Assembly (NCBI GenBank): GCA_947475415.1
Contig: CANJLH010000032.1
Span: forward strand, 1-33,262
Origin: Caulobacteraceae bacterium
GTDB lineage: Bacteria; Pseudomonadota; Alphaproteobacteria; Caulobacterales; Caulobacteraceae
Length of the DNA stretch: 33,262 bases
Reading direction: 5' to 3'
In this document: positions 8,229 through 16,714 of the stretch, in pieces
How positions within the stretch are numbered: position 1 is the first letter of the stretch
Layout: every line of letters starts with the position of its first letter
Made by a program: the position numbers and the translations under genes
Notes under the pieces: model-generated
Database searches by the model: none
Seen by the model: only the letters and a program-made list of their open reading frames with translations
What the model was told of the DNA's origin: nothing

Positions 8229-8328
8229 AAAGTTCGGTTCGTTATTGAGGTCGGACCCTAGTCGAGTGCAAATGGCGGCGCCAGCGCGAGGCGCGCGGTG
8301 ATTGATGCGTTCCTCGCCACCAATGATC

Positions 8329-8335
8329 AAGGGAG
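8329..8335 (+). promoter_or_regulatory. Shine-Dalgarno favouring a GTG start for the first sulfotransferase
   Basis: AAGGGAG directly abuts the ATG at 8336, which is too close for initiation there. It lies 9 bases upstream of the in-frame GTG at 8345. Confidence 0.55.
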
Positions 8336-8344
8336 ATGCCGCGC

Positions 8345-9499
8345 GTGGTTGGATACAGGGCTGAGGACTTTCTTTCGGCGGCCAAGGAAGCGACCGGGCT
8401 TTCAGATTTTGGTGAATCCGATGAGTTTCTCACCGGCCTGAGGCTTCTCTGCGCCGACCTATCGGACGCGCCCAATATCGATGACGCGGCCCGCACGCGG
8501 CTGACCGGTGCGATCAGCGGCAATCTGGCCAACCGCCTGCGACTGGTGGAGGAACGTCAGCGACTGCCCGCCGTCTGCGAAGAGGTGATTGACGGCCCCG
8601 TGGTCCTGATCGGCCTGCCCCGCACGGGCACCACCGCCCTGGTTGACCTGATGGCCCAGGATCCCGCCGCTCGGGCGCCGCTGCATTGGGAAGTGCAAAA
8701 TCTCTTCCCCCCGCCCGACAGAGGCAATTGGGCGCGCGACCCCCGCATCGCCGCCCTGCAGGCCGAGTTCGACGCCACCGCCGACTCCAACCCAATGGTG
8801 GCGCTGGGCCTGCATATCTTCGGCGCCATGCTGCCGGAGGAGTGCAACGCCATCAACGGCGTCGAATTCTGGAGCCCCAGTCTTGGGGTGATGGCGCACA
8901 TGCCTCGCCATGCGGAGTGGCTGCAGTGGTCGCTCCCCTCGCGTCCATACCGCGGCCACAAATGGGTGCTGCAGCATTTGCAGCATCACGGGCCGGCCGG
9001 GCGCTGGCTGCTCAAATCTCCGTTCCACATCCACGCCCTGCCGCAACTGCTGGCGGAGTACCCAAACGCCGTTTTTGTCCAGACCCATCGGCATCCGACG
9101 GCGCTGATGCCTTCCATGTGCGGCCTCTACTCCACCATCCGCGGCGAAGGCGAGGGCGACCCGCGCCGGGCGATCACCGGCAAGGAGCTGTGCCGCGTCT
9201 GGGGAACCGGCATGCAGCGGGCCATGGCGGCGCGCCAGGATCCCGCCCTGAACGCGCGAGTGGTCGACGTCTCTCATCGGTCGATGGTCGAAGACCCTAT
9301 GGGCACACTCAAGTCTGTCTACGCCAGGCTCAATCTGGACTTTACGCCACAGGCTGAGGCCGCGGCGACCGCCTGGCTTGCAAACCCCGCCCAGCATATG
9401 AGCAAGGTTAAGTTCACCCTTGAACAGTTCGGTCTCACCGAAGATGAGGTGATCGACGCTTTCGGACCCTATGCCGAACGCTTCAAGGATTACTTCTGA
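8345..9499 (+). CDS. Sulfotransferase family protein (first of two)
   Basis: Member of the bacterial PF13469-type sulfotransferases that use PAPS as sulfate donor; 384 residues from GTG 8345 (387 from ATG 8336). The phosphosulfate-binding loop IGLPRTGTT lies near residues 89-97 and is followed by HWEVQNLFPPP. The second donor-binding segment FVQTHRHPTALMPSMCGLYS is also intact. An N-terminal helical domain (TGLSDFGESDEF) precedes the P-loop. A second sulfotransferase at 15527-16690 has the same architecture. It precedes the DUF35 and thiolase-like genes in the same direction and may be co-transcribed. No signal peptide. The acceptor is unknown. Confidence 0.85.
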   Translation: MVGYRAEDFLSAAKEATGLSDFGESDEFLTGLRLLCADLSDAPNIDDAARTRLTGAISGNLANRLRLVEERQRLPAVCEEVIDGPVVLIGLPRTGTTALVDLMAQDPAARAPLHWEVQNLFPPPDRGNWARDPRIAALQAEFDATADSNPMVALGLHIFGAMLPEECNAINGVEFWSPSLGVMAHMPRHAEWLQWSLPSRPYRGHKWVLQHLQHHGPAGRWLLKSPFHIHALPQLLAEYPNAVFVQTHRHPTALMPSMCGLYSTIRGEGEGDPRRAITGKELCRVWGTGMQRAMAARQDPALNARVVDVSHRSMVEDPMGTLKSVYARLNLDFTPQAEAAATAWLANPAQHMSKVKFTLEQFGLTEDEVIDAFGPYAERFKDYF

Positions 9500-9601
9500 A
9501 GCGCACCTCAACCTTAATCGCCGCCGACTTCACATTGTACGCCGTCCAAACCAGCCGATAGGCGCGCTGTGCAACCTTCGCACCGGGTTTTGAGAAACAA
9601 T

Positions 9602-10027
9602 ATGACCCAAACTCCGTCGACGGGCCTTCCGCGCCCCACGCCTCAGCTCGACATCGACACCGAGCCGTTTTGGACTGGTGGAAAGGACGGCAAGCTGCTG
9701 ATCCACCGTTGCCAGGATTGTGGCTACCGGGTGCACCCACCCACCACCTTCTGCCCCACCTGCGATGGCCGCAATGTGATCCCCGAGGCGGTCTCAGGAC
9801 GGGGCACTGTGGTGAGTTGCACCGTCAACCACAAGCAATGGCTTCCCGGCCTGCCCGTTCCCTATGTCCTGGCCTTCGTAGCCATCGAGGAACAGGACGA
9901 CGTGCGGCTGGTCACCAACATCACCCACTGCCCGGCCGAAGACGTGCATATCGGTCAAAAGGTGGAGGTCTATTTCGAACAGGCCGCCGATATCTGGGCG
10001 CCTCTGTTCAAGCCGGTTGGAGCCTAG
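9602..10027 (+). CDS. DUF35 zinc-ribbon/OB-fold acyl-CoA-binding protein
   Basis: 141 residues. The N-terminal zinc ribbon has four cysteines in the arrangement CQDC-x10-CPTC, followed by an OB fold (GRGTVVSCTVNH, VPYVLAFVAIEEQDDVRLVTNI, GQKVEVYFEQ). These are the two parts of the DUF35 family. Such proteins act as obligate partners of thiolase-fold enzymes; in steroid side-chain degradation the DUF35 domain of ChsH2 partners the aldolase Ltp2. Here the partner-like gene begins 4 bases after this stop, supporting a two-subunit complex. The start ATG 9602 matches where homology begins; an upstream ATG at 9569 would add an unlikely basic leader. Confidence 0.88.
   Translation: MTQTPSTGLPRPTPQLDIDTEPFWTGGKDGKLLIHRCQDCGYRVHPPTTFCPTCDGRNVIPEAVSGRGTVVSCTVNHKQWLPGLPVPYVLAFVAIEEQDDVRLVTNITHCPAEDVHIGQKVEVYFEQAADIWAPLFKPVGA
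10019..10022 (+). promoter_or_regulatory. Shine-Dalgarno inside the DUF35 gene for the thiolase-like gene
   Basis: GGAG lies 9 bases before GTG 10032, within the last codons of the DUF35 gene. It makes GTG the likely start rather than the overlapping TTG at 10017. Confidence 0.5.
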
Positions 10028-10031
10028 CGCC

Positions 10032-11222
10032 GTGGAATACGCCGAAAAGAACACAGCCATCACCGGCATCGGCCAGTCCAAGGTCAGCCGCGGGCCCCAG
10101 ACCAAGTCGCCGCTCAGCCTGACCATCGACGCGGCGCTGCAAGCGATCGAGGACGCTGGCCTCAAGCGCTCGGACATCGACGGCATGGCCTGCTGGCCCG
10201 GGGACCGGGGCGATGATGGCGGCATGGGACCGGTGGGGGTGCCGATGCTGCAGGATGCGCTCCGAGTCCATGTGAACTGGTATTCCAACTGCAGCGAAAC
10301 CGCCGGCCAGTTCGGGGCGATCTTCAACGCCATAGGCGCCATCGCCGCTGGCTACTGCAAGCATGTGCTGATCTACCGGACCATGTACCAGGCCACGGCG
10401 CGCAAGGCGGGGCTCACCAACGCCAGCTTCCAACCGGGCCAGAAGGCCAAGGGCAACTTCGCCTGGTACTCGCCCTACCACGCCTACACGGCGGCCGTGC
10501 AGCAGTCGCTATACTTCGCCCGCTATGTGCATGAGTCCGGCATCAAGCCGGAGCAGGTGGCAATGATTTCTGTAAACCAGCGGCGCAACGCCTCGCTGAA
10601 CCCGGCGGCGGTTTATCGCACGCCGATCACCTTGGACGACTATTTCAATTCACCGATCATCTCCACGCCATTGCGGATCTACGACTGCGACGTGCCCATT
10701 GACGGCGCGACGGCGATCATCCTGTCGCGTCTGGACTGCGCCAAGGACGGACCGAACCCAGTTCTGCGGCTGGAGGCGGTGGGCTCGTCCATGCGCTACC
10801 GCAATAGCTGGACCCAGCTGGACGCCGAGGCCCTGGCCACCCAGGCGCAGCCCCATGTGGCGGAGATGATGTGGAGCCGCACCGACCTGAAGCCAAAGGA
10901 CGTCGATGTGGCCGAGCTCTATGACGGCTTCTCCTTCCATACCATCAACTGGCTGGAGAACTTCGGCTTCTGCAAGCGCAACGAGGCCGGCGACTTCATC
11001 GGCGACGGCAGCCGTATCGCCCTGGAAGGCGAGCTACCCATCAACACCAATGGCGGAGCGCTGTCGGCGGGACGCATGCATGCCTACGGCCAGGTGCACG
11101 AGGCTTGCGTCCAACTTTGGGGGCGCGGCGAAGCGCGCCAGGTGCCGGGCGATCCAAGGGTTGCAGGCCTGTCGACCGCAGGCGGACCGTTGGCGGGGGC
11201 GTTTCTGATGGTGCGGGACTAG
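10032..11222 (+). CDS. Thiolase-fold protein, SCP-x/Ltp2-like (putative CoA-thioester aldolase or thiolase)
   Basis: 396 residues from GTG. The protein has the thiolase-superfamily layout of lipid-transfer-type members: NTAITGIGQSKVSR at the N-terminus, a central WYSNCSETAG segment with Cys87 near the thiolase nucleophile position, VAELYDGFSFHT (Tyr297) and NTNGGALSAGRMHAYGQVHE (Tyr352). The classical C-terminal GHPxGxxG histidine motif is replaced by GRMHAYGQ. In Ltp2, a retro-aldolase that cleaves steroid side-chain CoA thioesters, the active site is rebuilt around tyrosines, and Tyr297 and Tyr352 are candidates for these. The immediately preceding DUF35 gene supports a bipartite aldolase. 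A degradative thiolase remains possible. The substrate is not shown. Confidence 0.82.
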   Translation: MEYAEKNTAITGIGQSKVSRGPQTKSPLSLTIDAALQAIEDAGLKRSDIDGMACWPGDRGDDGGMGPVGVPMLQDALRVHVNWYSNCSETAGQFGAIFNAIGAIAAGYCKHVLIYRTMYQATARKAGLTNASFQPGQKAKGNFAWYSPYHAYTAAVQQSLYFARYVHESGIKPEQVAMISVNQRRNASLNPAAVYRTPITLDDYFNSPIISTPLRIYDCDVPIDGATAIILSRLDCAKDGPNPVLRLEAVGSSMRYRNSWTQLDAEALATQAQPHVAEMMWSRTDLKPKDVDVAELYDGFSFHTINWLENFGFCKRNEAGDFIGDGSRIALEGELPINTNGGALSAGRMHAYGQVHEACVQLWGRGEARQVPGDPRVAGLSTAGGPLAGAFLMVRD

Positions 11223-11236
11223 GTCGTAGGAACGAT

Positions 11237-11707
11237 TTAGGCGGCCGCCCGCCTGGTCAGCCGCTTTTCCAGATAGAGATTGGATGGTCCCGCGACATAG
11301 CGCCCGAACGGCGCACAGGGCGTCATTCCGCTCGACTTGTAGAGACCCAAAGCCTCGACCAGCAACCGGTTGGTTTCCAGGCGGATGACGCGGAGCTTGA
11401 GCTGTCGGGCGACAGCCTCGATTTGAACGAGCAGCGCCGCCCCCAAGCCAGAACCGCGCGACGTGGGGTCGACGTAGACGCACTTGACCTCGCCGGCCTC
11501 GCCATCGACCTCCAAGGCGATACAGCCTGCGGCCCGCCCGTCCAAACGCGCCAGCAGAAACACGGTATCCTGCTGCGCCAGGCGCGCCACAGCGACGCCC
11601 GGCGTGTACACAGCGCCGCATCGGTCAAACAGAAACTGGTCCAATGCGCCGACAAGCGCCGCCGCCTCGGGCAAGCGCGGATCCGCAATCTGAACTTCGA
11701 TCGGCAT
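11237..11707 (-). CDS. GNAT-family N-acetyltransferase
   Basis: 156 residues from ATG 11705-11707. The frame continues upstream to 11782, but that leader is basic and not family-like. The acetyl-CoA pyrophosphate-binding motif A is clear: VYVDPTSRGSGLGAALL (R84-GSGLGA). It is followed by the motif-B-like helix and a terminal LGLYKSSGMTPCAPFG segment typical of this fold. It should transfer an acetyl group to an amine; the acceptor is unknown. It converges on the thiolase-like gene with 14 bases between the two stops. Confidence 0.88.
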   Translation of the reverse strand: MPIEVQIADPRLPEAAALVGALDQFLFDRCGAVYTPGVAVARLAQQDTVFLLARLDGRAAGCIALEVDGEAGEVKCVYVDPTSRGSGLGAALLVQIEAVARQLKLRVIRLETNRLLVEALGLYKSSGMTPCAPFGRYVAGPSNLYLEKRLTRRAAA

Positions 11708-11845
11708 CGCCGGCCGCCACTCCCTTCGGCTGCGGCCAGCGGGATTCGCGCGTTCTGCGGGGACTACGCCCTTGCCGGCCACAACCCAACATAGCGATCA
11801 GTGTTTAACAATTTGAAGTGCGCCAGGGCCCCGCGATCCGGAGCC

Positions 11846-12340
11846 TTACGGCTTCGGCGTCTCCGCAGGCCGCTGATAGAGTTCCACGAGGTACCCATCG
11901 GGATCCTCGACCATCGCCACCACCGGCCCTCCGGCGCCCGTGGAATGGACATGCGCCTTGTAGCCCGCGGCCTGGGCGCGGCGGACGATCGCCATCGTGT
12001 CGGGCGGGTTTGTGATCACCCGGCCAAAACCCTGCCGGCCCGCCTTCAGTGGCGTGTTGTCAAGTTTCGCCAGCACGACGATCGCTTCGTCGCCAATCTT
12101 GCCCGACGCTGACAACACCAGTTCGCGGGTCTCACCTTGCATCGGCACGCGCATCACCGTCTTCAGGCCGATGATCTCCGTGTAGAACTTCGCGGAACGC
12201 TCAATGTTGGTGACGTTCAACCCCACCCCGGAGACCCGCAGCGCCGCCTCCTGGGCGGTGGCGAGTCCGCTCCATGCCAGGACAGTTGCGCCGGACAGGC
12301 AAGAGAGGATGCGCCTCATCTCAGTTCCGTCGATCATCAT
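11846..12340 (-). CDS. Exported VOC (glyoxalase/dioxygenase-fold) protein
   Basis: 164 residues: a signal peptide (MRRILSCLSGATVLAWSG core with likely cleavage after LATA) followed by a single VOC domain of two beta-alpha-beta-beta-beta modules. The opening LNVTNIERSAKFYTEIIGL and the closing VAMVEDPDGYLVELYQ are diagnostic of the family; the Glu of VELYQ is a usual metal ligand, while the N-terminal His ligand is replaced by Asn. A strong AGGGAGGA (12343-12350) supports the ATGs at 12340 or 12337. Export to the periplasm is unusual for this mainly cytoplasmic family. Function (isomerase, binding or resistance protein) cannot be assigned. Confidence 0.82.
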   Translation of the reverse strand: MMIDGTEMRRILSCLSGATVLAWSGLATAQEAALRVSGVGLNVTNIERSAKFYTEIIGLKTVMRVPMQGETRELVLSASGKIGDEAIVVLAKLDNTPLKAGRQGFGRVITNPPDTMAIVRRAQAAGYKAHVHSTGAGGPVVAMVEDPDGYLVELYQRPAETPKP

Positions 12341-12528
12341 CTTCCTCCCTCATTGCGCAAAACATTACTTCCACCCCAACCCGCCTCCCACGGCAAATTG
12401 GCCCGACACCGGCGTCATCCGTGTTCGATTGCGATCGCGTTCGACCATTATGCGCCGTAGCCGCGAAAGAACCGCCGACCACAAGCCGAGAGCTTTTCCG
12501 AACACCTCCGCTAGGTCATTATCGGGGC

Positions 12529-13056
12529 ATGTTCCGCATTTTGGCCATCGTCGCTGCGCTGCTTGGATTGGTCGCCTGCAATTCGAGCGACGGGCAGTCG
12601 TTGGACCTGGAAGGCAATATCAACCCATCCATGGGCTATTGGGTGCGCGTTGACTATCAGACTACGGTCAATGACGAGTCCTGCCTCACCCTTGATACAG
12701 CTGACGGACGCTGGATCCGCAAGTTTGAAAGCCGGACAGTCAAGCCCTCGATCAACGGCACGACCCATACGCTCAGCGCCGGGCTCGGCCACAAAGGCGG
12801 CCCGGGGAAATGCGGTTGGCGGGCAGAAAAGATCGATCTCTGCATCGGTCCGCGCGACGGGTCAGACACCGCCGCCCGCTGCCAGGACCTGTTCGTTATC
12901 AACGACTTCGCAGGACCCGCGCCGACAGCTCTGTTCCTCGCCTGCTCACCCGTGAACTGGAACTGCCTGACCCTCGATGGGCGCACACCCTACAACGAGG
13001 TCAAGACTTTCGCAGGCAAGCTCAAACTCGACCTGACGCTCGCGTCGGGCGGCTGA
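12529..13056 (+). CDS. Small cysteine-rich lipoprotein, unknown function
   Basis: 175 residues. The first 20 residues form a lipoprotein signal with lipobox LVAC (lipid-carrying Cys17), followed by NSSDG, so it is probably anchored in the outer membrane. The mature part has six further cysteines (ESC, GKC, DLC, ARC, LAC, WNC), suggesting up to three disulfides in the periplasm, and a mixed beta pattern. I do not recognise the family. The ATG at 12529 is the only start that opens directly onto the signal sequence; the frame is open further upstream but is not protein-like there. It converges on the SDR gene with 18 bases between. Confidence 0.75.
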   Translation: MFRILAIVAALLGLVACNSSDGQSLDLEGNINPSMGYWVRVDYQTTVNDESCLTLDTADGRWIRKFESRTVKPSINGTTHTLSAGLGHKGGPGKCGWRAEKIDLCIGPRDGSDTAARCQDLFVINDFAGPAPTALFLACSPVNWNCLTLDGRTPYNEVKTFAGKLKLDLTLASGG

Positions 13057-13074
13057 TGGCCGAACCGCGCGGTT

Positions 13075-13911
13075 CTACTTCCAGCTGGGATGCAGTCCGC
13101 GCTCCAGGCAAAGTTCCTGGCCATCGATGCTCGATCCGGCGAGCGCGGTCGCCTCAGGGCTGGTGGCCAGCCAGGCGATCACCGCCCCGATCGCCGCCGG
13201 CGGCGCGGCGCCCACCAGTTCCCGTCCGTAGTCACGCACCGAGATTTCGTTGCGCTCGGTGCCGACAAAGCCCGGATTGACGTTGAACGCCAAGATTCCC
13301 TTGTCCTTGAATTCCACGTTCAGCGTAGGGACAAGCATGTGGCCTGCGGCCTTGCCGACCGAATAACCCAGTCCCCAGCCGCCCTGGCCGGCAGGCGCCG
13401 GTGGCGATTCATAAGCCGCGCCGGAGGAGATCATGATGATCTTGCCACCGCCGCGCTCCAACATGCCGGGCAGCAGCGCCTGGGTCAGCACCAGCGGACC
13501 AGTCGCGTGGGCCTCGACGAACTTGCCGAAAGCGTCATGGGGGATGTCCATGAACACATCCATCAGGCCGGGCCCCAGGTAGCGGCCGTTGTGGATCAGC
13601 ACATCAACGCCGCCCCATTGGTCCAGCACGGTCTTGGCGCACGCGACCACTGAGGGCCGGTCCGTCAGGTCCGCCGCCACCATCAGCGCGCGGCCGCCGG
13701 CCGCCTCGATCGCCGCAGCCGTTTCCTCCAGGCTGCCGGGCAGCGGCCGGGTGTCAGACTTGTGGATAGTGAGCGTGTTCTCGCGGCTCTCGCCGGCCTT
13801 CACAGTCCGCGCCGAGATCGCCACGTCGTGGCCCGACTTAGCCAAGGCGATCGCGATCGCCTTGCCGATTCCGCGGCTGGCGCCGGTAACGAGGGCTCTT
13901 GGACGCGACAT
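13075..13911 (-). CDS. Short-chain dehydrogenase/reductase
   Basis: 278 residues, classical SDR with NAD(P) Rossmann motif TGASRGIG (9-16), VAADLTD acidic turn, HNGRY in place of the usual NNAG, catalytic Ser162/163 (MISSGAAYE), and YSVGK (Tyr183, Lys187). The C-terminal VNPGFVGTERN matches the PG motif. The start ATG has GGGAGAG upstream. An insert after the second strand (residues 37-60) lengthens the loop where coenzyme specificity is set. It would oxidise an alcohol or reduce a ketone; the substrate is unknown. It is divergent from the flavin monooxygenase gene, with a shared 160-bp promoter region. Confidence 0.9.
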   Translation of the reverse strand: MSRPRALVTGASRGIGKAIAIALAKSGHDVAISARTVKAGESRENTLTIHKSDTRPLPGSLEETAAAIEAAGGRALMVAADLTDRPSVVACAKTVLDQWGGVDVLIHNGRYLGPGLMDVFMDIPHDAFGKFVEAHATGPLVLTQALLPGMLERGGGKIIMISSGAAYESPPAPAGQGGWGLGYSVGKAAGHMLVPTLNVEFKDKGILAFNVNPGFVGTERNEISVRDYGRELVGAAPPAAIGAVIAWLATSPEATALAGSSIDGQELCLERGLHPSWK

Positions 13912-14071
13912 GGTTTCTCTCCCAGGTTCAGATTTGAATTCATCCTAGCCAATCACAGCTTGACCGCCCAGCCATGGCGCGGGGACATTTGAGGGGAAAT
14001 GAGAGGCGCAATATGGCTGGGCTGACAGGAGCGGCGATTTCGAACGGCGAAGGCCCGCAGGCTGTGCGCCA

Positions 14072-15523
14072 ATGAGCCGCGCTCGCCGCATTGCGATCAT
14101 TGGCGCCGGTCCGGGCGGGATTTGCGCAGGTGTCCGGCTGCAGCAGGCCGGTTATTCCGACATCACAGTTTTTGAGAAATCCGCAAATGTGGGCGGCACC
14201 TGGCACAACACCCGCTATCCAGGCTTGGCCTGTGACGTCCAAAGTCACCTCTACGCCTTCTCTTTCGCACCAAATCCCCATTGGTCGCGCACCTATGTGA
14301 CTCAACCGGAAATCCTCGCCTACATGCAGGCCGTGGCGGACCGCTTCGGTCTGAGCCCGCTCCTGCGCCTGAACACCAAGGTCACTGGGGCGGAGTGGGA
14401 CGAAGCGTGCGCGCAGTGGCGCCTGACCACGGACGCCGGCGAAGAAAGCGCCTACGACATCGTCATCTCAGCGATTGGCATGTTCAACGATCTGGCCTGG
14501 CCGGACATTCCGGGGCTGGCCGACTTCAAGGGGACTGTCTTCCACGCCGCGCCCTGGAAGCCGGATCACGACTTCAGCAACCGCCGGGTTTCCGTGATCG
14601 GCTCGGCGGCCAGCGCTGTCCAGTTCGTTCCCGAGATCGCCGCAAAGACCGCACAACTCTACGTCCATCAGCGCTCGGCGCCTTGGATCTCGCCCAAGTC
14701 GGATCCGCTATATGATGAGGCGGCTCAGGCGCGCTTTGCTGCGCAGCCCGGGCTTGTCGATGCCATTCGCGAAAAACTCTACAAGGGCATCGAAGCGTTC
14801 GTCACCCTAGGTGAAGAACAGTTGGCGCAGGGCGCGCAAGCGGGCCTAACCAACCTGTTGGCGGTGCGCGACGAGGCGCTAAGGTCGAAATTGACCCCCA
14901 CATCGCCATTCGGCTGCATGCGGCCGTTGCTCACCAGCGACTACTATCCAGTTTTCAACCGCGACAATGTGGAACTTGTCACTTCGCCCATTGTGGGCGT
15001 CGTCGCCGATCGTGTGGTCACCGAGGACGGCGTCCATCGGCCAGTCGACACGATCATCTGCGCCACAGGCTATCATGTGCGCAGGTTCCTCTCCGCCATC
15101 GCGGTCACGGGTCGGCGCGGCCGACGCATCGTCGACGACTGGCGCGATGGCGCGGAGGCCTACCTCGGCCTGTTGACCACGGGCTACCCCAACCTTTTCC
15201 AGATGTACGGGCCCAATACCAACAACGGTTCGATCACCTTCATGCTGGAATGCCAGGCCGAGTTCATCGTGAACCACCTGGAGATGATGGACCGCCAGGA
15301 TCTGGCCTGGATCGATGTGAAGGCCGATGTCCAGGCCCGATACAATCACGGGCTCCGATGCGACCTCGAACAGGTCACGGTCTGGAACGCTGGCTGCCAC
15401 AACTATTACCGCGAGCCGTCCGGCCGCAACGTCACCCAATGGCCGCACACCATGACCGCCTACCGCGACGCCTGCGCAGCAGTTGATCAAGCGATCTTTG
15501 ACGCAGCGGCCGTGTCGGCTTGA
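14072..15523 (+). CDS. Class B flavin monooxygenase (FMO/Baeyer-Villiger type)
   Basis: 483 residues. The FAD Rossmann motif GAGPGG (11-16) is followed by EKSANVGGTWHNTRYPG (35-51) and the SHLYAFSF segment, all characteristic of FMO/BVMO enzymes. A second nucleotide-binding motif GSAASA (177-182) would bind NADPH. Between them, F152-K-G-T-V-F-H-A-A-P-W162 fits the FxGxxxHxxxW fingerprint of class B monooxygenases, but the following residue is Lys rather than Pro or Asp. It would insert oxygen into a ketone or oxidise a heteroatom. The ATG has only a weak ribosome site. Its stop is 3 bases from that of the convergent sulfotransferase gene. Confidence 0.9.
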   Translation: MSRARRIAIIGAGPGGICAGVRLQQAGYSDITVFEKSANVGGTWHNTRYPGLACDVQSHLYAFSFAPNPHWSRTYVTQPEILAYMQAVADRFGLSPLLRLNTKVTGAEWDEACAQWRLTTDAGEESAYDIVISAIGMFNDLAWPDIPGLADFKGTVFHAAPWKPDHDFSNRRVSVIGSAASAVQFVPEIAAKTAQLYVHQRSAPWISPKSDPLYDEAAQARFAAQPGLVDAIREKLYKGIEAFVTLGEEQLAQGAQAGLTNLLAVRDEALRSKLTPTSPFGCMRPLLTSDYYPVFNRDNVELVTSPIVGVVADRVVTEDGVHRPVDTIICATGYHVRRFLSAIAVTGRRGRRIVDDWRDGAEAYLGLLTTGYPNLFQMYGPNTNNGSITFMLECQAEFIVNHLEMMDRQDLAWIDVKADVQARYNHGLRCDLEQVTVWNAGCHNYYREPSGRNVTQWPHTMTAYRDACAAVDQAIFDAAAVSA

Positions 15524-15526
15524 GGC

Positions 15527-16690
15527 CTATGCCGCCTTCACCCGCACATCGTATCGCTTGATGTAGTCCGCGAAGGCCGCGTGCACCACCGCGGGGTCCA
15601 GGCCGAACTGCTCGGCGGTGTAGACGTGTTTGCCGTGCTTGCCCTGTTCATTGTCGTCCATGAACGCCGCCATGGCCGCCATGCCCTTGGCGGTCATCGG
15701 AATCGCAAAGTGGCTGTAGACCCGGCGCACCACCGCCAGGGGATCGGTGATGAAGTCCCCGTAGTGGGTATCGATGAACCGCGACGCATCGCCGATCCGG
15801 TCCCGCGCGGCCATGGCGCGGCGCACCGCCAGGCTCCAGACTTTCACCTGTTCAGCGCCCACCGACCTGGGATCGGGTTCCGCAACCCGCGACCTCAGGA
15901 ATGCGATCAGGCTGGCGTTGGAGGGCAGCACCTCGGCCGGGTCGCGGTGGGTGAACACGATGCTGGCGTCGGGATAGACCTCAAGCAGCTCCTCGATCCA
16001 GAACAGGTGGGTCGGCGCCTTCAGCACCCAGCGCGTCCGGGGAGCGAAGGCCTGCAGATGCTGCAGGTACTGTTTGTGCGTCTGGTAGGACAGCCGCGCG
16101 TCGGCCTTGTTCAGCAGCCAGTCGGTGTAGAGCGGCAGGTCGATCGACGACCAGAACGACATCGACTGAAAGGAAAGCATTTGCATCTGGATGCATTCCT
16201 CCGGAAGCTGCGCGCCCATGTGGTGCATGGCGCGAAATTCCGGCTCGATCCGCTCCACCGCTTCGGCCGCTGTCGCGATGCGCGGGTCGGTCAGATAGGT
16301 CTCCGTCCTCGGCGGCGGCGAGGGGTCATCCAGCTCCCAACGCTGCGGGCTGCGGTTTTCGGGATCCTGGCTCAGCAGATTGTGCAGAATGGTGGTGCCG
16401 CTGCGGGGCAGTCCCATGACGAACACCGGATTGACGATCTGCTGGCGGGCGATCTCAGGGTATTTGCGCCTGTCGTCGGCGAGCCGCAGGCGCTTGCCAA
16501 GAAGGCCCAGGATGTTCGCCTCCAGCGCCGCCAGCGGCCGCCCCTCCAGCCGCTGCTCCCGTCCTGAACGGCACAAGGCGTCCAGCGCCTCGCCGAAGGG
16601 AATATCCCCCCAGTCCGAGAGACCGCTGGCCGCCTCGGCGCGCTTCAAAAGCGCAGCGGGGATCAGGATGTCGTCCGCGGTCTGAGCCAT
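15527..16690 (-). CDS. Sulfotransferase family protein (second of two)
   Basis: 387 residues from ATG 16688-16690 with GAGG 8 bases upstream; an in-frame GTG at 16699 would add three residues. It has the same architecture as the protein at 8345-9499: an N-terminal helical domain with SGLSDWGD, the PAPS-binding VMGLPRSGTT loop (about 91-100), PQRWELDDPSPPP, and the second donor motif FTHRDPAEVLPSNASLIAFL. It is the last gene of a minus-strand set after the MFS transporter (24-base gap). No signal peptide. Its acceptor is unknown; pairing with an exporter invites the idea of sulfated-product transport, which is inference. Confidence 0.87.
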   Translation of the reverse strand: MAQTADDILIPAALLKRAEAASGLSDWGDIPFGEALDALCRSGREQRLEGRPLAALEANILGLLGKRLRLADDRRKYPEIARQQIVNPVFVMGLPRSGTTILHNLLSQDPENRSPQRWELDDPSPPPRTETYLTDPRIATAAEAVERIEPEFRAMHHMGAQLPEECIQMQMLSFQSMSFWSSIDLPLYTDWLLNKADARLSYQTHKQYLQHLQAFAPRTRWVLKAPTHLFWIEELLEVYPDASIVFTHRDPAEVLPSNASLIAFLRSRVAEPDPRSVGAEQVKVWSLAVRRAMAARDRIGDASRFIDTHYGDFITDPLAVVRRVYSHFAIPMTAKGMAAMAAFMDDNEQGKHGKHVYTAEQFGLDPAVVHAAFADYIKRYDVRVKAA

Positions 16691-16714
16691 CGCCTTCACC
16701 TCGCCGTACCGCCG

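Noticed and set aside
8459..9511. Minus-strand frame of 350 codons opposite the first sulfotransferase
   Set aside because: The plus-strand sulfotransferase has both donor-binding motifs; the reverse frame has none and no ribosome site.
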